A stretch of 64,000 bases of DNA from Selaginella moellendorffii (lineage: Eukaryota > Streptophyta > Lycopodiopsida > Selaginellales > Selaginellaceae), in contig NW_003314271.1 in assembly GCF_000143415.4 (NCBI RefSeq), positions 1,263,676-1,327,675 on the forward strand, read 5' to 3'. Shown here in pieces: positions 25,020 through 35,549 of this stretch. Positions within the stretch are counted from its first letter, which is position 1. Every line of letters begins with the position of its first letter. The position numbers and the translations under genes are program-made. The notes below the pieces were generated by a model. The model was not told where the DNA came from, ran no database searches, and saw only the letters and a program-made list of their open reading frames with translations.

Positions 25020-25727
25020 ATGCGCATAGACGTTGTGATTCTGGGTGCTAGCGGTGTGCTGCTGCTACTGAGCTTTTGGAATTTTGGCAGCCCGCTGATC
25101 GGCCGAGTCTCGCAGGCCTCTTCTTCCTCCGGCGTGAAGTACCATCAATCCAGGGCCATGGCTCATGAATCCCAGGCCGCTCCAGCCCCTTCCATCGTTG
25201 TTTATGTGACAGTTCCCAACAAGGAAGAAGGTCTCAAGAGCTTTTTTGTCTGGTTTCTTTGTATTTATGCTAGACGATTGTTCCAGGATTCAAATTGGCG
25301 TCAAGTATCATCACCAAGAAGCTCGCTGCTTGTGTCAACCAAATCCCCGGTAAGAAAAAATTTGAGATGCTACAAAGAATTCTTTCATTCATGTATTTTC
25401 TTATTTAAACAGGTATCGAATCTACATATTGGTGGGAAGGCAAGGTACAAATTCTTTGGACGCAATTTCAACTTTTTCTCTTGTTTCATCTTGGTTTTAA
25501 AAAGGTCGAAACGGATTCGGAGGTGTTGCTGATAATAAAGACGAAGAAAAGTTTGCTGGACGAGCTTACTGCACATGTGATTCAGAGCCACTCTTACAAG
25601 TAAGAGTTTTGTTTTGAGTTCTTTGCTTACTTGTCTGCGTAATTGCAGGACCCCTGAGGTAATTGCTCTTCCGATCCAGGGTGGAAATCCGGCGTATCTC
25701 AAGTGGATAGAGGAGAGCACGAAATAA
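25020..25727 (+). CDS. CUTA: CutA divalent-ion tolerance-like protein
   Basis: Five exons, 25020-25230, 25287-25349, 25413-25444, 25505-25599, 25649-25727, give 159 residues. The trimeric CutA1 core of about 100 residues is complete: IVVYVTVPNKEEG, KLASSIITKKLAACVNQIPG, IESTYWWEGKV, EVLLIIKTKKSLLDELT and PEVIALPIQGGNPAYLKWI. A hydrophobic N-terminal segment of about 20 residues (VVILGASGVLLLLSFW) precedes it and may be a plastid or membrane-targeting extension; the Arabidopsis protein is plastidic. Copper binding is known for the family; physiological role in plants is unclear. Confidence 0.93.
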
Positions 25728-25935
25728 AATGATGCTCAGGTTAATCTTCAAGCAATAGTAACGTTCTGTTTCTTGCTGCATCTCGTTTTTCAACGTTTTC
25801 CCTGTCTGTTATTTCCTGCCATATACTCCCTGGTTGTTTTGATTACTGTGTGATTTAATAGGATACATAGAGGAGTAAGATGACCCAGCAACAGTAGCCA
25901 CAATAAAAAAGAAAATCAAGTAAGCTGTTCTTATT

Positions 25936-28900
25936 ATGAAAACTTTCGTCTCACTGTCTCATTTTGCAGCAGATATGGTCAAAAGGAGCATATCCTCAGT
26001 CCTATACGCACTGAAGCTGTGCATGAGCTCGCGAGATCTTTCAAGGGCGAAGAAAATTCACGCTGATATCATCGAGAATGGACACGAGTCGGACCTCTTT
26101 GTTGCAAGCACGCTGGTGACTGTTTACTCAAAATGTGGTAGCCTGGTGGACGCCTGCAATGTTTTCAACAAGATGAAGTGCCGAGACGTGGTGGCATGGA
26201 ACAACATTATTCTGGCACACGAAGAGAATGGGGAGGCTCAGGTGGCTCTGGAGCTGTTTGAAAGAATGGAAAAGGAAGGGTTCTCTCCGGGTGCTAGAAC
26301 CTTTGTCGCTGCTCTCAAGGCTTGCTCAAGTGTTGCTGATGGAGAAGATGGCACCCCACTAAATGTGAAGATGCAGTCACTAGAGAAAGGGATGGTTCTT
26401 AACTCGCAAGCGGCAACCAGAGGTTTTGTTGAGGATACTTACGTCTCCAACACACTCGTGGATATGTATGGAAAGTGTGGGAGCATGCTGGAGTCACGCA
26501 GAGTTTTCGACTCGATGCGAGGTCACGACGTAGTGTCCTGGACTGCATTGATCCTGGGGTATGCTGATAACGGGGAACCGGACTTGGCTTTGCTTATCTT
26601 CGAAGGTATGAAAGCCAAAGGTTGTCGACCAAATGCTTTAACTTTTGTTGCTGCTTTGAAGGCCTGCGTCGGTCTAGTGCTCAAGGAAGAAGAAGGAAAG
26701 AAAGTTGATGGCAAGGCCGCGTGTTTTGGGAACGGTGTCCGTGTCCACTCTCAACTAGCAGCCTATGGATTCGATTCAGACATCCTGGTAGTCAACACTC
26801 TGATGGATATGTACTTCAAGTGTGGACGTCTGGTGGAAGCTCGAGCCGTCCTTGAGTGGATACCTTCACTGAGCGTAGTCTCCTGGACAGTGTTGACGCT
26901 GGGCTATGCTGAAAACGGGGAAGCTGAACTGGCTCTTGACTCATTCTCTCGGATGGCTGCTGAAGACTGCCTGCCAAACTCCAGAACCTTCATTGCTGCT
27001 TTTAAGGCCTGCAATCTCCTGGCCGCACGGGAAGACAGCAAGGAAGTTGACGGACAGAGCTTGAAAGTTGGAAGTTTGAAGAAAGGCATAGCTCTCCACT
27101 CAAGAGCTTCAAAGATCGGTTGTGACTCGGACATCTTCCTCGCAAACACTCTGATAGACATGTATGCGAGCTGCGGGAGCATGATCGATGCGTGGAAAGT
27201 ATTTGCCAAGATGCCTCGACGTACCGTAGTCTCCTGGAACGCACTGATGCTCGGCTTTAGCGACAACGGACAACCCGAGCAAGCTTTAAGTTCATTCTCA
27301 CAGATGGACTGTCCGCCGGATTCTCTATCGTTCGTGGCTGCTTTCAAGGCTTGTGGCAGTCTGGCAGTCAAGGAAGACGGGAGAAAAGTCGATGGGAAGC
27401 TCATTAAAACAGCGGCCTTGCAGAAGGGACAGGAACTTCACTCACAGGCAGTAGAGCTCGGCCGTGCATCGGACATCCTGGTCGCCAACACCTTGCTGGA
27501 CATGTACATGAAGTGTGGAAGCGTAACAGATGCTCTCAAGGTGTTTGAGGGGATATCTCCGCGCACGCTGGTTTCGTGGGCCGTGCTGATACTGGGCTAT
27601 GCCGAGAACAACGAAGGTGAGCTGGCTCTCGAGTTTTATGAACGCCTGAAACTTGAGCAAGGCTTCCTGCTCGATGCTTTGACGTTCGTTGCGGCGCTCA
27701 GGGGCTGCACAGGCGTTGCTGTGAAAGAAGTGGGGACACAGGTCGATGGGAAGCTTGTGAAACAGCAGGCTCTGAAGACCGGAATGGAGATTTACTCTCA
27801 GGCATCGAAACAGGGATATGGAGTGGACCTGCTCGTCACAAGCACACTGCTTGACTTGTACACAAAGTGTGGGAGCATGACAAACGCTCGGGAAGTCTTC
27901 GAAAAGATGCCGGTCCACAACTCCGCCTCTTGGAACTCACTGCTGCTCGGGTACGCAGAGAGCGGCCAGGAGCAGGTGGTTTTGGAGCTCTTCGACGCCA
28001 TGAAGCTTCAAGGTGTCGTCCCCGACGTCCGGACTTACGCCGCGGCACTGAAGGCCTGCACAAACCTCGCAGCAAAAGAGCAGGGAACTCTAGTGAATGG
28101 GAAGCTCGTCAAAGCGGAGAGCCTGGAAAAAGGAATGGCGATTCACGCGCAAGCAGCCGGCAGCAGTGGCGGCATGGACATGTTCGTCTACGGCACTCTG
28201 GTGGACATGTACGCTAAGTGTGGCAGCATGGCGGACGCGAGCAGAGTCTTCCTTGGCATGGAGGTCCACGACGTGGTCTCATGGACGTCGCTCATGGCGG
28301 GATACGCAGACAACGGAGAGCCCGCCATAGCTCTGGAGCTGCTCGACTCCATGGACGCACAGGGCGGCGCTCCAAACGCTCTCACTTTCCTGGCGACGCT
28401 CAAGGCCTCCGGAGCCATCGCCGCGATCCAGGCCGCGGTGGGAATCCACGGCAGGATCTACCGGTCAGGGATGGAGAACAGCACCCTGGAGACTTGCCTG
28501 CTCGACGCCTATGGAAAGTCTGGGAGCATGGATCGAGCGCAGCGGGTTTTCGACCATTCTAGCGCCTCGACGAGGAATCCAGTGACTTGGAACGCGCTGA
28601 TAGCCGGCTACAGCCGGCATGGCGACACCGAGAAGGTGTTCCACTGGTTCCAGCGGATGCTAGACGAGGGACTCCGGGTGGACGCCATCACCTGGACGAG
28701 CGTTCTCTCGGCTTGCAGCCATGCCGGTCTGGTGGACAGGGGCGAGGAGTTCTTCCGGGAGATGTTGTCCAGAAGCAGCCCCGGGATCGAGCACTACCAC
28801 TGCGTGATCGACATGCTCTCGCGCTACAACCGATTGGAGACTGCTCTGGCGATGGCCAAGGCGATGCCGTGCCAAGCCAACGAGATCACTTGGACCACCA

Positions 28901-29049
28901 TCTTGGGCGCCTGCTGGAAGTGGAAGAATGTGGAGGTGGCCAAGGTGGCGTTTGAGAGCTTGCAGGAATTGGAAGGCGGACCAGTGGAGGGCGCTGGTTT
29001 CGTGCTCATCTCCAACATCTACGAGACTATGAAAGTTGGCGAACAATAA
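25936..29049 (+). CDS. Long pentatricopeptide repeat (PPR) protein
   Basis: Uninterrupted frame of 1037 residues. PPR proteins bind organelle RNA one base per repeat. P, L and S type motifs recur in blocks of about 100 residues, each ending with an insert such as GKLVKQQALKTGMEIYSQAS, so blocks read as a higher-order repeat with about eight copies (for example LVDMYGKCGSM, DVVSWTALILGYADNGEPDLA). The final part (ITWTSVLSACSHAGLVDRGE, YHCVIDMLSRYNRLETALAM) leads into a short E-like motif that stops at 29049 without a DYW domain. About 130 bp further on, 29155-29298 in another frame reads EEELAEATMRSMQEAGFHPR, which looks like continuation of an E motif, so the gene may have a second exon or a broken end. 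No clear presequence. Confidence 0.9.
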   Translation: MKTFVSLSHFAADMVKRSISSVLYALKLCMSSRDLSRAKKIHADIIENGHESDLFVASTLVTVYSKCGSLVDACNVFNKMKCRDVVAWNNIILAHEENGEAQVALELFERMEKEGFSPGARTFVAALKACSSVADGEDGTPLNVKMQSLEKGMVLNSQAATRGFVEDTYVSNTLVDMYGKCGSMLESRRVFDSMRGHDVVSWTALILGYADNGEPDLALLIFEGMKAKGCRPNALTFVAALKACVGLVLKEEEGKKVDGKAACFGNGVRVHSQLAAYGFDSDILVVNTLMDMYFKCGRLVEARAVLEWIPSLSVVSWTVLTLGYAENGEAELALDSFSRMAAEDCLPNSRTFIAAFKACNLLAAREDSKEVDGQSLKVGSLKKGIALHSRASKIGCDSDIFLANTLIDMYASCGSMIDAWKVFAKMPRRTVVSWNALMLGFSDNGQPEQALSSFSQMDCPPDSLSFVAAFKACGSLAVKEDGRKVDGKLIKTAALQKGQELHSQAVELGRASDILVANTLLDMYMKCGSVTDALKVFEGISPRTLVSWAVLILGYAENNEGELALEFYERLKLEQGFLLDALTFVAALRGCTGVAVKEVGTQVDGKLVKQQALKTGMEIYSQASKQGYGVDLLVTSTLLDLYTKCGSMTNAREVFEKMPVHNSASWNSLLLGYAESGQEQVVLELFDAMKLQGVVPDVRTYAAALKACTNLAAKEQGTLVNGKLVKAESLEKGMAIHAQAAGSSGGMDMFVYGTLVDMYAKCGSMADASRVFLGMEVHDVVSWTSLMAGYADNGEPAIALELLDSMDAQGGAPNALTFLATLKASGAIAAIQAAVGIHGRIYRSGMENSTLETCLLDAYGKSGSMDRAQRVFDHSSASTRNPVTWNALIAGYSRHGDTEKVFHWFQRMLDEGLRVDAITWTSVLSACSHAGLVDRGEEFFREMLSRSSPGIEHYHCVIDMLSRYNRLETALAMAKAMPCQANEITWTTILGACWKWKNVEVAKVAFESLQELEGGPVEGAGFVLISNIYETMKVGEQ

Positions 29050-29493
29050 ATAATGGAACTATGGAAATTAGGACTTTCTTAAAGGTGTTTATATTAGGGT
29101 TTTGCTATATATATCTTGTCTAAAAGGTTGCTTAAAACAGAGGGTGATTTTCAGGTTTTTTTCGCAAAGAAAGATGTGAAGTTGGAGGTGATATGGAAGA
29201 GGAACTTGCAGAAGCAACTATGAGGTCCATGCAGGAGGCTGGATTCCATCCCAGAGTAAAAAGCAATGCCCGATCGCTTCCTTCAGGATGCGGATAAAGA
29301 ATCTACTCTTTATTAGTCATGTTAATTCTCAGTCTTGCAATTTCAGGCAGGAACTTTCATCTACATCCAAATTAGGTTAGCTTGAGGCTTGACAAGTGTT
29401 TTTTCTCTCTGTTTGAGCTCTCTCGACAGGTCTTCGCCTTCGATCCCTCCCTCCATCCATCCATTCCATCGAGCAAGCAGTAAAGCGAGGATC

Positions 29494-30345
29494 ATGTCGG
29501 GCTCCACGCTAGCGGCGGGGTCGAGAGTGGCGCCAGGGGGCAGAGCTCACGGCGGTCTCCAGGAGCTCGCCCAGGAGTCGGGCTCGCTGGGCGGGGTCAC
29601 GGGATCGCTCCGCGTCATCCAGCTGCAGCTCGTGGCGTTCATCGTTGTCTTCTCGGCCAGCGGGTTAGTCCCTCTTTTGGATCTTGCATTCCCGGTTTTT
29701 GCATCCTTGTACGCGCTCTTCCTGGGAGCGGTGGTGTTCCCAAACTACCACAGACGCAGGAGCACCGCGCCCGTGTTCAAGGGGAGCCGCCTCTTCCAGC
29801 TCTACGTGATCTTCGGGACTGTGATTGGCTTGTTCTTGCCGCTGGGCTATGTTCTAGGGGGATTTGCAAGGGGTGACCAGGCATCCGTGCGAGCCGCCAC
29901 TCCACACCTCTTCCTGCTCTCGGTCCAGATTCTCAGCGAGAACTTGATCAGTGGGCTTGCGCTCTTCAGCCTCCCGGTGCGAGCTCTCCTGCCCATCATG
30001 TACACTGGTCGCCGGCTCATCGCCTTGTCTTCGTGGGTTCACGTCACCTTGAAGGCGAGTATACCACCTCAACATGATTTCCAGGTATGGGAGTTCTCTC
30101 TCTCATTTTTCTTTTGACATTCCTTGGTTTTTGTTTACCCCCCCAAGAAAGCTGCGTGGGTGTGGTTTGGACGGAGTTTAGCCATCGCCAACTACGTGTT
30201 CTACTCCGTCAATCTGCTGGGATTTTTGATCCCCCTGTTTTTGCCCAGAGCTTTCGAGCGCTACTTCCAGGACAGGGACGAGTACTACAAAGAGAAGGAG
30301 CAATCGCCCGCCACTGCTCGGGGGCCCGAGAAGAAGTCGCAGTAG
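29494..30345 (+). CDS. Plant-specific multi-pass membrane protein (DUF7733-like)
   Basis: Two exons, 29494-30084 and 30148-30345, give 262 residues. After a soluble N-tail of about 45 residues there are five or six hydrophobic segments (LQLVAFIVVFSASGLVPLL, LYALFLGAVVF, LYVIFGTVIGLFLPLGYVLG, LFLLSVQILSENLISGLALF, YVFYSVNLLGFLIPLFLP) and a charged C-tail. The pattern SASGLVPLLDLAFPVF and the run of RRLIALSSWVH near the end recall the uncharacterised plant DUF7733 family; this is from memory and untested. Function unknown. The acceptor before 30148 follows an eight-C run. Confidence 0.7.
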
Positions 30346-31300
30346 AGAGTATAACCTTGGTCGGTGTCTCTTTTTTTTTCTTATTTCTCTTCTTGGTTGT
30401 AAGCTAGAACTAAGTAAGAACTGGTAGCTATCTTACTGATGTTCTCACTAATTGTCATCACATCGCTAAATTTTTGCTGGACAAAAGGGAGAGGAAGGGC
30501 AAATTTGTGTATAATGTTTTTTTGCATAGAAGATTTGGCCTTGGTACAATGTTTCCAATAAGTTTGTACTCAATGCTTGGTTATAATTATAACCAGTAAT
30601 TATAACTGGTTATAAATAAAGGTATGACCTTTAAACAAAATGTGGGTGATGCTAAAAATAGTTCTAGCTAGAATTATTCAGACTTGAAAATTTTTATTTT
30701 AAAACTTTCAAAAACATTGGAAAAATAAATTTATAGCTTTCACTTGCATAAGTTTGTGCCAAGGGTGGAGAAACCAAAGGATCTCAGCTCTCGTGGAGGT
30801 GATGCTGAGACACAGGATCTTGTGGTCGTAGACTATGCATTAGTGAATTTGAATCATATAGCTTACCAAGTTTAAAATATTGCTTAGATATATTTGATAA
30901 ACAAGTTTATAGTCGATTAACAACATTGCACTGGCACAGGTTTGGATTCGGATCAACATGGAGAGGGCAGCAAATTGCGGTATTTCATACATATTTCTAT
31001 CACGATACACAAGAGCCATTAAGCTTTGGCAAGGTGACCAACTTTCTCTTTTTCATGACGGCCCCCTTTTCATCCAAGGCCTCGCAGTTCAAGTGCTGTC
31101 TCAGCTTGGCTTCGTATAGACCTTTACGGGACGTTCTCGAGATTCTTCTATCTCCCATGTCTACTGGAAATCCCGTCCAAAGAACTAGATACTCTCTCTT
31201 GGTCGTAATAGCCCCTAGTATCAATCACTCGTTCTACACGTAAACATACTCCCCCAGGAAAAAGGATATTTCCAAAAAAAGTAATGCCCTAAAAGATCCC
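30346..31300. other. Spacer with no recognisable gene
   Basis: AT-rich spacer. Apart from the inverted repeat at 30587-30615 and a roughly 25-bp stretch at 30775-30800 resembling the kinase-coding DNA at 32822-32845, nothing recognisable is seen. A minus-strand frame at 31000-31224 has no family resemblance I can support. Confidence 0.5.
30587..30615. repeat. Perfect 11-bp inverted repeat, 7-nt loop
   Basis: TTATAACCAGT at 30587-30597 is the reverse complement of 30605-30615. It lies in AT-rich spacer 240 bp after the membrane-protein gene. It lacks a T-run and could be a small transposon remnant or a transcript hairpin. Confidence 0.6.
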
Positions 31301-31303
31301 GAT

Positions 31304-31770
31304 GAAACCTGAGGAATTCCTCGTCTTCTTCATGGCTGCTTGTTTGACGAACTTCTTCAGGTGTTGCCCGATCGCGCCACCCTGGGTTATCGAAAGCCTG
31401 CGAGAAAGCGAGAAGCCTTTGCAAGGAGTGCAAAGAACCAAACGTCCTGCATCTCATGAGCGCATCCAGGTTCCCGGTGTTCAAGGTTTGCGGAATCACG
31501 CCCCTGATCAACACCACCGGCCTGGAGACGTTCAAGATCAACGACAACATTGCAAGAGGGTGCTCCTCACAATCGCTCTACTGCTCGATCCAGTGTAAGT
31601 ATCGCTGCAATGCCGATCTCGTGCGAGTCATCCAGTCTAGAGTTCGAGACCGTGATCCTGGAGATCGGGAGCAGCAAAATTTTTATGGAGAATCGAGAAG
31701 CCCAAGAGGAGGTTGATCAAGAAACCCAAGGAAGGTCACCAGGTGAATCAGACGACGGAGTAAGAAGCTG
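31304..31770 (+). pseudogene. PLATZ-like zinc-binding protein relic
   Basis: PLATZ proteins are plant zinc-dependent DNA-binding repressors that favour A/T-rich DNA. From ATG 31304 the frame reads MKPEEFLVFF then LTNFFRCC, comparable to the W-LL-FF-C start of PLATZ. From about 31365 another frame continues GLSKACEKARSLCKECKEP, VLHLMSASRFPVFKV, GLETFKINDNIA and LYCSIQC, in the order of the PLATZ Cys/His cluster, the R-Y-V-Y-H-D-V-V segment, the V-Q-T-Y-I-I-N segment and the C-S-L-G-C-K end. The switch of frame near 31363-31370 has no room for an intron. A Glu/Gln-rich tail follows to 31770. Relationship is by pattern only and identity is low. Confidence 0.4.
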
Positions 31771-32204
31771 ACTGGAAGATCGAAAACGAAGCTGTCGGCG
31801 GGATCCTTCGGCACTGGAGCAGAAGGAGAGAGAGTACTGGACGTGTCCGAAGGATGGAATCGTAAAAAGTGTAATCTTCTGTCTACAATTTGGAAATATG
31901 CTCACTTGGACCTCACACTCTTGATTTTTGTCATTTTAAAAGATTTCTACAGTAAATTTAATTGTGTGAATTCGTCTACCGTCATTTTTACTGTTAGACG
32001 CGGTGAAAGAATCGAGACTTGGACTTTACAACCTCGGACTTCGTAATTATTAATTTAATGTTTATAGTCCTTATGGTCGTCCCACTGTGATTTCTCTGAG
32101 TACGTCATGCAATGATCTCTTGCGATTCTCTTACAAGTCATGCAATTATCATTAGTTTCAATCTTGTTCCCAAATAGATGCTAAAACTATGCTAAGCTTG
32201 CTTT

Positions 32205-35200
32205 TTACCGGGGTTTTATGACGAAACCAGGACGATTTGCAAGGTCATCTAGTGTCATTTCTTTCCTCATGCTGCTGCTCCCTCCTGATCTTATTCTTCT
32301 CAGCACAGCCTCTACGTCGCCCATCAATGGACGCTCCATGTAACTGTGGCTCGAGCACAGCAATCCCAAGTTGATGGCCTGTTCCACCTCCATCCAGTTA
32401 TCCTTCGTCAACCCCATCGATCTATCCACGACTGCACCAAACTCATCCGGCCAGCAAGAAGAAACCCAGCCCTGAATCGTGCCACCATGAAACAAGCTGT
32501 TCGTGGGTGCCAATCCAGTGATTAGTTCCAGCAAAATCACTCCAAAGCTGTAGACGTCGCCTCTCACGGATGGCTTCGAGGCATAGCCATATTCTGTGGT
32601 CACAGATCAAAGTTGCGAAGTTTAGAAAGATTGGAAAGATCGGAAGAACTTAAAGAAAGCACACCTGGTGGGATATATCCAAGAGTGCCTCGAAGCATGA
32701 GCGATACGCTCGCGATCTCCTCACTCGTCTCCAAGAGCTTGGAGATGCCAAAGTCGGCGACATGAGCCTCATAGTCTGCGTCGAGGAGGATGTTGCTAGG
32801 CTTGAGATCGCAGTGGACAACCGGAGGATCGCAGCTCTCGTGGAGGTACGCGAGCGCTTGAGCGGTCCCCAGCGCGATGTCGAGACGCATCGCCCAAGTG
32901 AGCTTGCAGGGCGTCTTGTGGAGCTGCATTTCCAGGCTTCCATTCGGCATAAAGTCGAGGACGAGCGATCGGTTGCGGCAGTAGCCCAGCGTTTTGACGA
33001 GGTTGCGGTGCCGGATGCTCAGGATGATCCGGAGCTCTTTTGTGAACAAATTGGAGCTGATCGAATCCGGGAGCAAATCCTTGAATCTCTTCACGGCTGC
33101 GGCGCTTCCATCGAGCAAGGTGGCCTTGTACACGGTTGAGGTTGCCGTGACGCCGAGAATGTTTTGCGCGGCGTATCCATCGGTGGCGTCCCAGAGCTCG
33201 GTCACGGAGAACTCTCGCAGTGTTGTCCTGAGTTCCAGCTGATCATCTAGTTCTTGTGCTGCTTCGGAGATGCTTTTAGCTCGAAGAAAGGATGGACGCC
33301 AAGAGAAGCAACATATGAAGCTTGCAATCGTGGCAGCGAGTAAAACCGGGCCTCCGATCGCGAGTGCTAGAAGAATTTTTCTTTTCTTATGATGATCGCG
33401 AGATCTCGTGGTCGTGGTGCATGGCTTTGCGATGATTCTCCCGCAGAGCTCTGGGTTTCCTTCGAAAGACGCTGCGGAGATATTAGCAAAAGATGGTATT
33501 TCACCGGAGAAATCGTTGGAGGAGAGATTTAAGTGCTCGAGCTTTTGCAACTTGGCCAAGAACTCGGGAATCTTTCCAGTCAGGCGATTGTTAGATAGAT
33601 CCAGGCCTGCAAAAGTATCGAGAGTGAGACCGATAGAATCTTTTTTCCTAAAAGATATACCACCTTGAAGGCTACTAAGCTGGCCAAGTTCGTCGGGGAT
33701 AAGGCCAGAGAGCTCGTTGGAAGAGAGATCAAGAGTGTCGAGTTGAACACACTTGGAAATTCCGCGTGGAATTCCTCCAGAAAGGTTATTCCCGGAGAGA
33801 TTGATTTTCTCCACCATCGTCATGATTCCAATCTCCTCCGGTATTTTCCCTTGGAGCCGGTTTCCAGCCAGAGAGAATCCAAGAGCCATGCTTGGAAAAT
33901 TCAAGAGCGATCGAGGAATGGTTCCAGCAAACAAATTCGACGAGAAATCCAGCAAAGTGAGCTTGAAACACGCGTTTAGGCAGTCGGGTATCCCATCACC
34001 CAGGGAATTCCTCGAGAGATTCAGGTGCTCCAGATTGGAGAGGCCACAGAATTCCCTGGGTATGCTCCCGTTCAAGAGATTTCCACTGAGATCCATCTCC
34101 ACGAGTGATTTGCACGAAGAAATCTCCACCGGAAGCACTCCTTCCAGCTTGTTTCTCTGGAGGAACAAGCCTTGGAAAGAGCTAGCGCTCAAGTTGCCAA
34201 TCTCTGGAGGAACTCCACCTGTGAGCTGGTTGTCATGGAGTCTCAAGCTCCGCAAACTCTGGAGCCTGCCAAGATCGTGCGGGATCTCTCCCGAGAAAGA
34301 GTTTTGCGAGAAATCCATGTTGATAAGCTTGGAGCAATTCGTGATGCTTCCGGGAATGCCGCCGCGAAAAGCGTTTGCCGCAAACGACACGTAAGTGAGG
34401 TTTTGGAGATGGCCCACTGGAAAATCCTCGAGCGATCCCGTGAGCTGGTTTCCCGTGAGCTCCAGCGTGAAGAGGCGGCGAATTCGCGCGATCTCCAGAG
34501 GGACCTCGCCGGTGACGTTGTTGTAATAGAGCAAGATCCGCGAGAGCGAGGAGCAATTGGCCAGAGATGGCGGTATCGATCCCGAGAGGAAATTGTAGTC
34601 CAGGCCCAGAGTCTCTAGCGATTGGAGGCGGCCGAGCGATGGAGGGATCTCTCCCGTGATGGCGTTGCGGAAGAGGAAGAGGAACTGGAGGCGCGAGCAA
34701 TTGGCGAGCGATGGAGGGATTCCACCCGAGAAGCTATTGCCGTTCAAATTCAGGAGCTGGAGCTCGCCGAGCTCGCCGATAAAGGATGGAATCTCGCCGG
34801 TGAGATTGTTCTCCTCCGCCGCGAAGGTGGCGAGGCTGGAGAGATTCGCCATGGAAGCTGGGAGCCCTCCAGTGAGATTGTTGTGGCTGAGGTCGAGCTC
34901 CTGGAGCCCCGAGCAATTCCCCAGAGATGGAGGGATCGCTCCTCCCAAGCGATTAGAGCTGAGGTCCAGCGTTGCGATCGATGGCGAGCAGAGCCCTAGG
35001 CTGGGCGGCAGAGCTCCGCGGAGAAGATTGGCCGAGAGGTTGAGAAAGACCAAACCTCGCAAGCCGCCGCCCAGGAGGGGCGCAATGTTGACGCTGTGAT
35101 CATCCATCGCCACGCTAGCACCGATTTGGAGACCGCCCAAATCGATCCTGGCGATGGACCTCCCGCTTCTGCCACCGCCATCGCAGGTGATCCCCGTCCA

Positions 35201-35389
35201 ATTGCACACGAGCTGCCGCGAGCCCGCGCTCCAATCCGCGAGAGCGCCGCCGCCGCCACTCGGTACCACGCTGCGCTTGAATTCCAGCAGCGCATCGGCC
35301 TCCAGGAACTGCGAACTCGCTCGAGAGAAGAAGAAAAAGATCCACGAAACCACGAGCGCGGGCAAGCCGCCATAGCCGAGAACTTCCAT
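32205..35389 (-). CDS. Leucine-rich-repeat receptor-like kinase, non-RD type
   Basis: Two exons, 35389-32665 and 32593-32205, total 3114 nt and 1037 residues. A signal peptide (residues 1-27, ending SRASSQ) precedes an LRR N-cap (CNWTGITCDGGG) and about 20 plant-type LRRs (N-L-S-G-x-I-P). A transmembrane helix lies near ILLALAIGGPVLLAATIASF, then a kinase domain with ATP-binding lysine in AAVKRFKD, the catalytic loop VHCDLKPSNILLD and VADFGIS. The loop has HCD instead of HRD, the non-RD class typical of plant immune receptors such as the LRR-XII group. The single intron splits GYIPPEYGYASK. Ligand unknown. It is 160 bp downstream of the double LEA_2 gene on the same strand. Confidence 0.93.
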
Positions 35390-35486
35390 CGTCTGTTCGA
35401 TGGAAACGGAGGACCCGTCAACGTTCCCGTACTATTCGCGTTTGACTAGAAAGTCTTGCCGCGTCATATTAAATAAATATATGACC

Positions 35487-35541
35487 CACGTGGCAGGACT
35501 TATACACCACGTGGCATGTACAACGTGGCTAGGGCTTACGT
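35487..35541. promoter_or_regulatory. G-box cluster upstream of the receptor kinase
   Basis: CACGTG at 35487-35492 and 35508-35513, plus ACGTGG at 35523 and 35538, about 100-150 bp upstream of the receptor-kinase ATG. Spacing of the two palindromes is 21 bp, two helical turns. Confidence 0.4.
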
Positions 35542-35549
35542 GGCCAGGC

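Noticed and set aside
30770-30800. Fragment resembling the kinase-coding DNA of the receptor kinase near 32,822
   Set aside because: Only about 25 bp match, which is too short to claim a kinase relic.
31000-31224. Minus-strand frame with YLVLWTGFP, resembling a chromodomain
   Set aside because: The rest of the domain and any integrase context are missing; unlike the convincing case at 58.7-59.1 kb.
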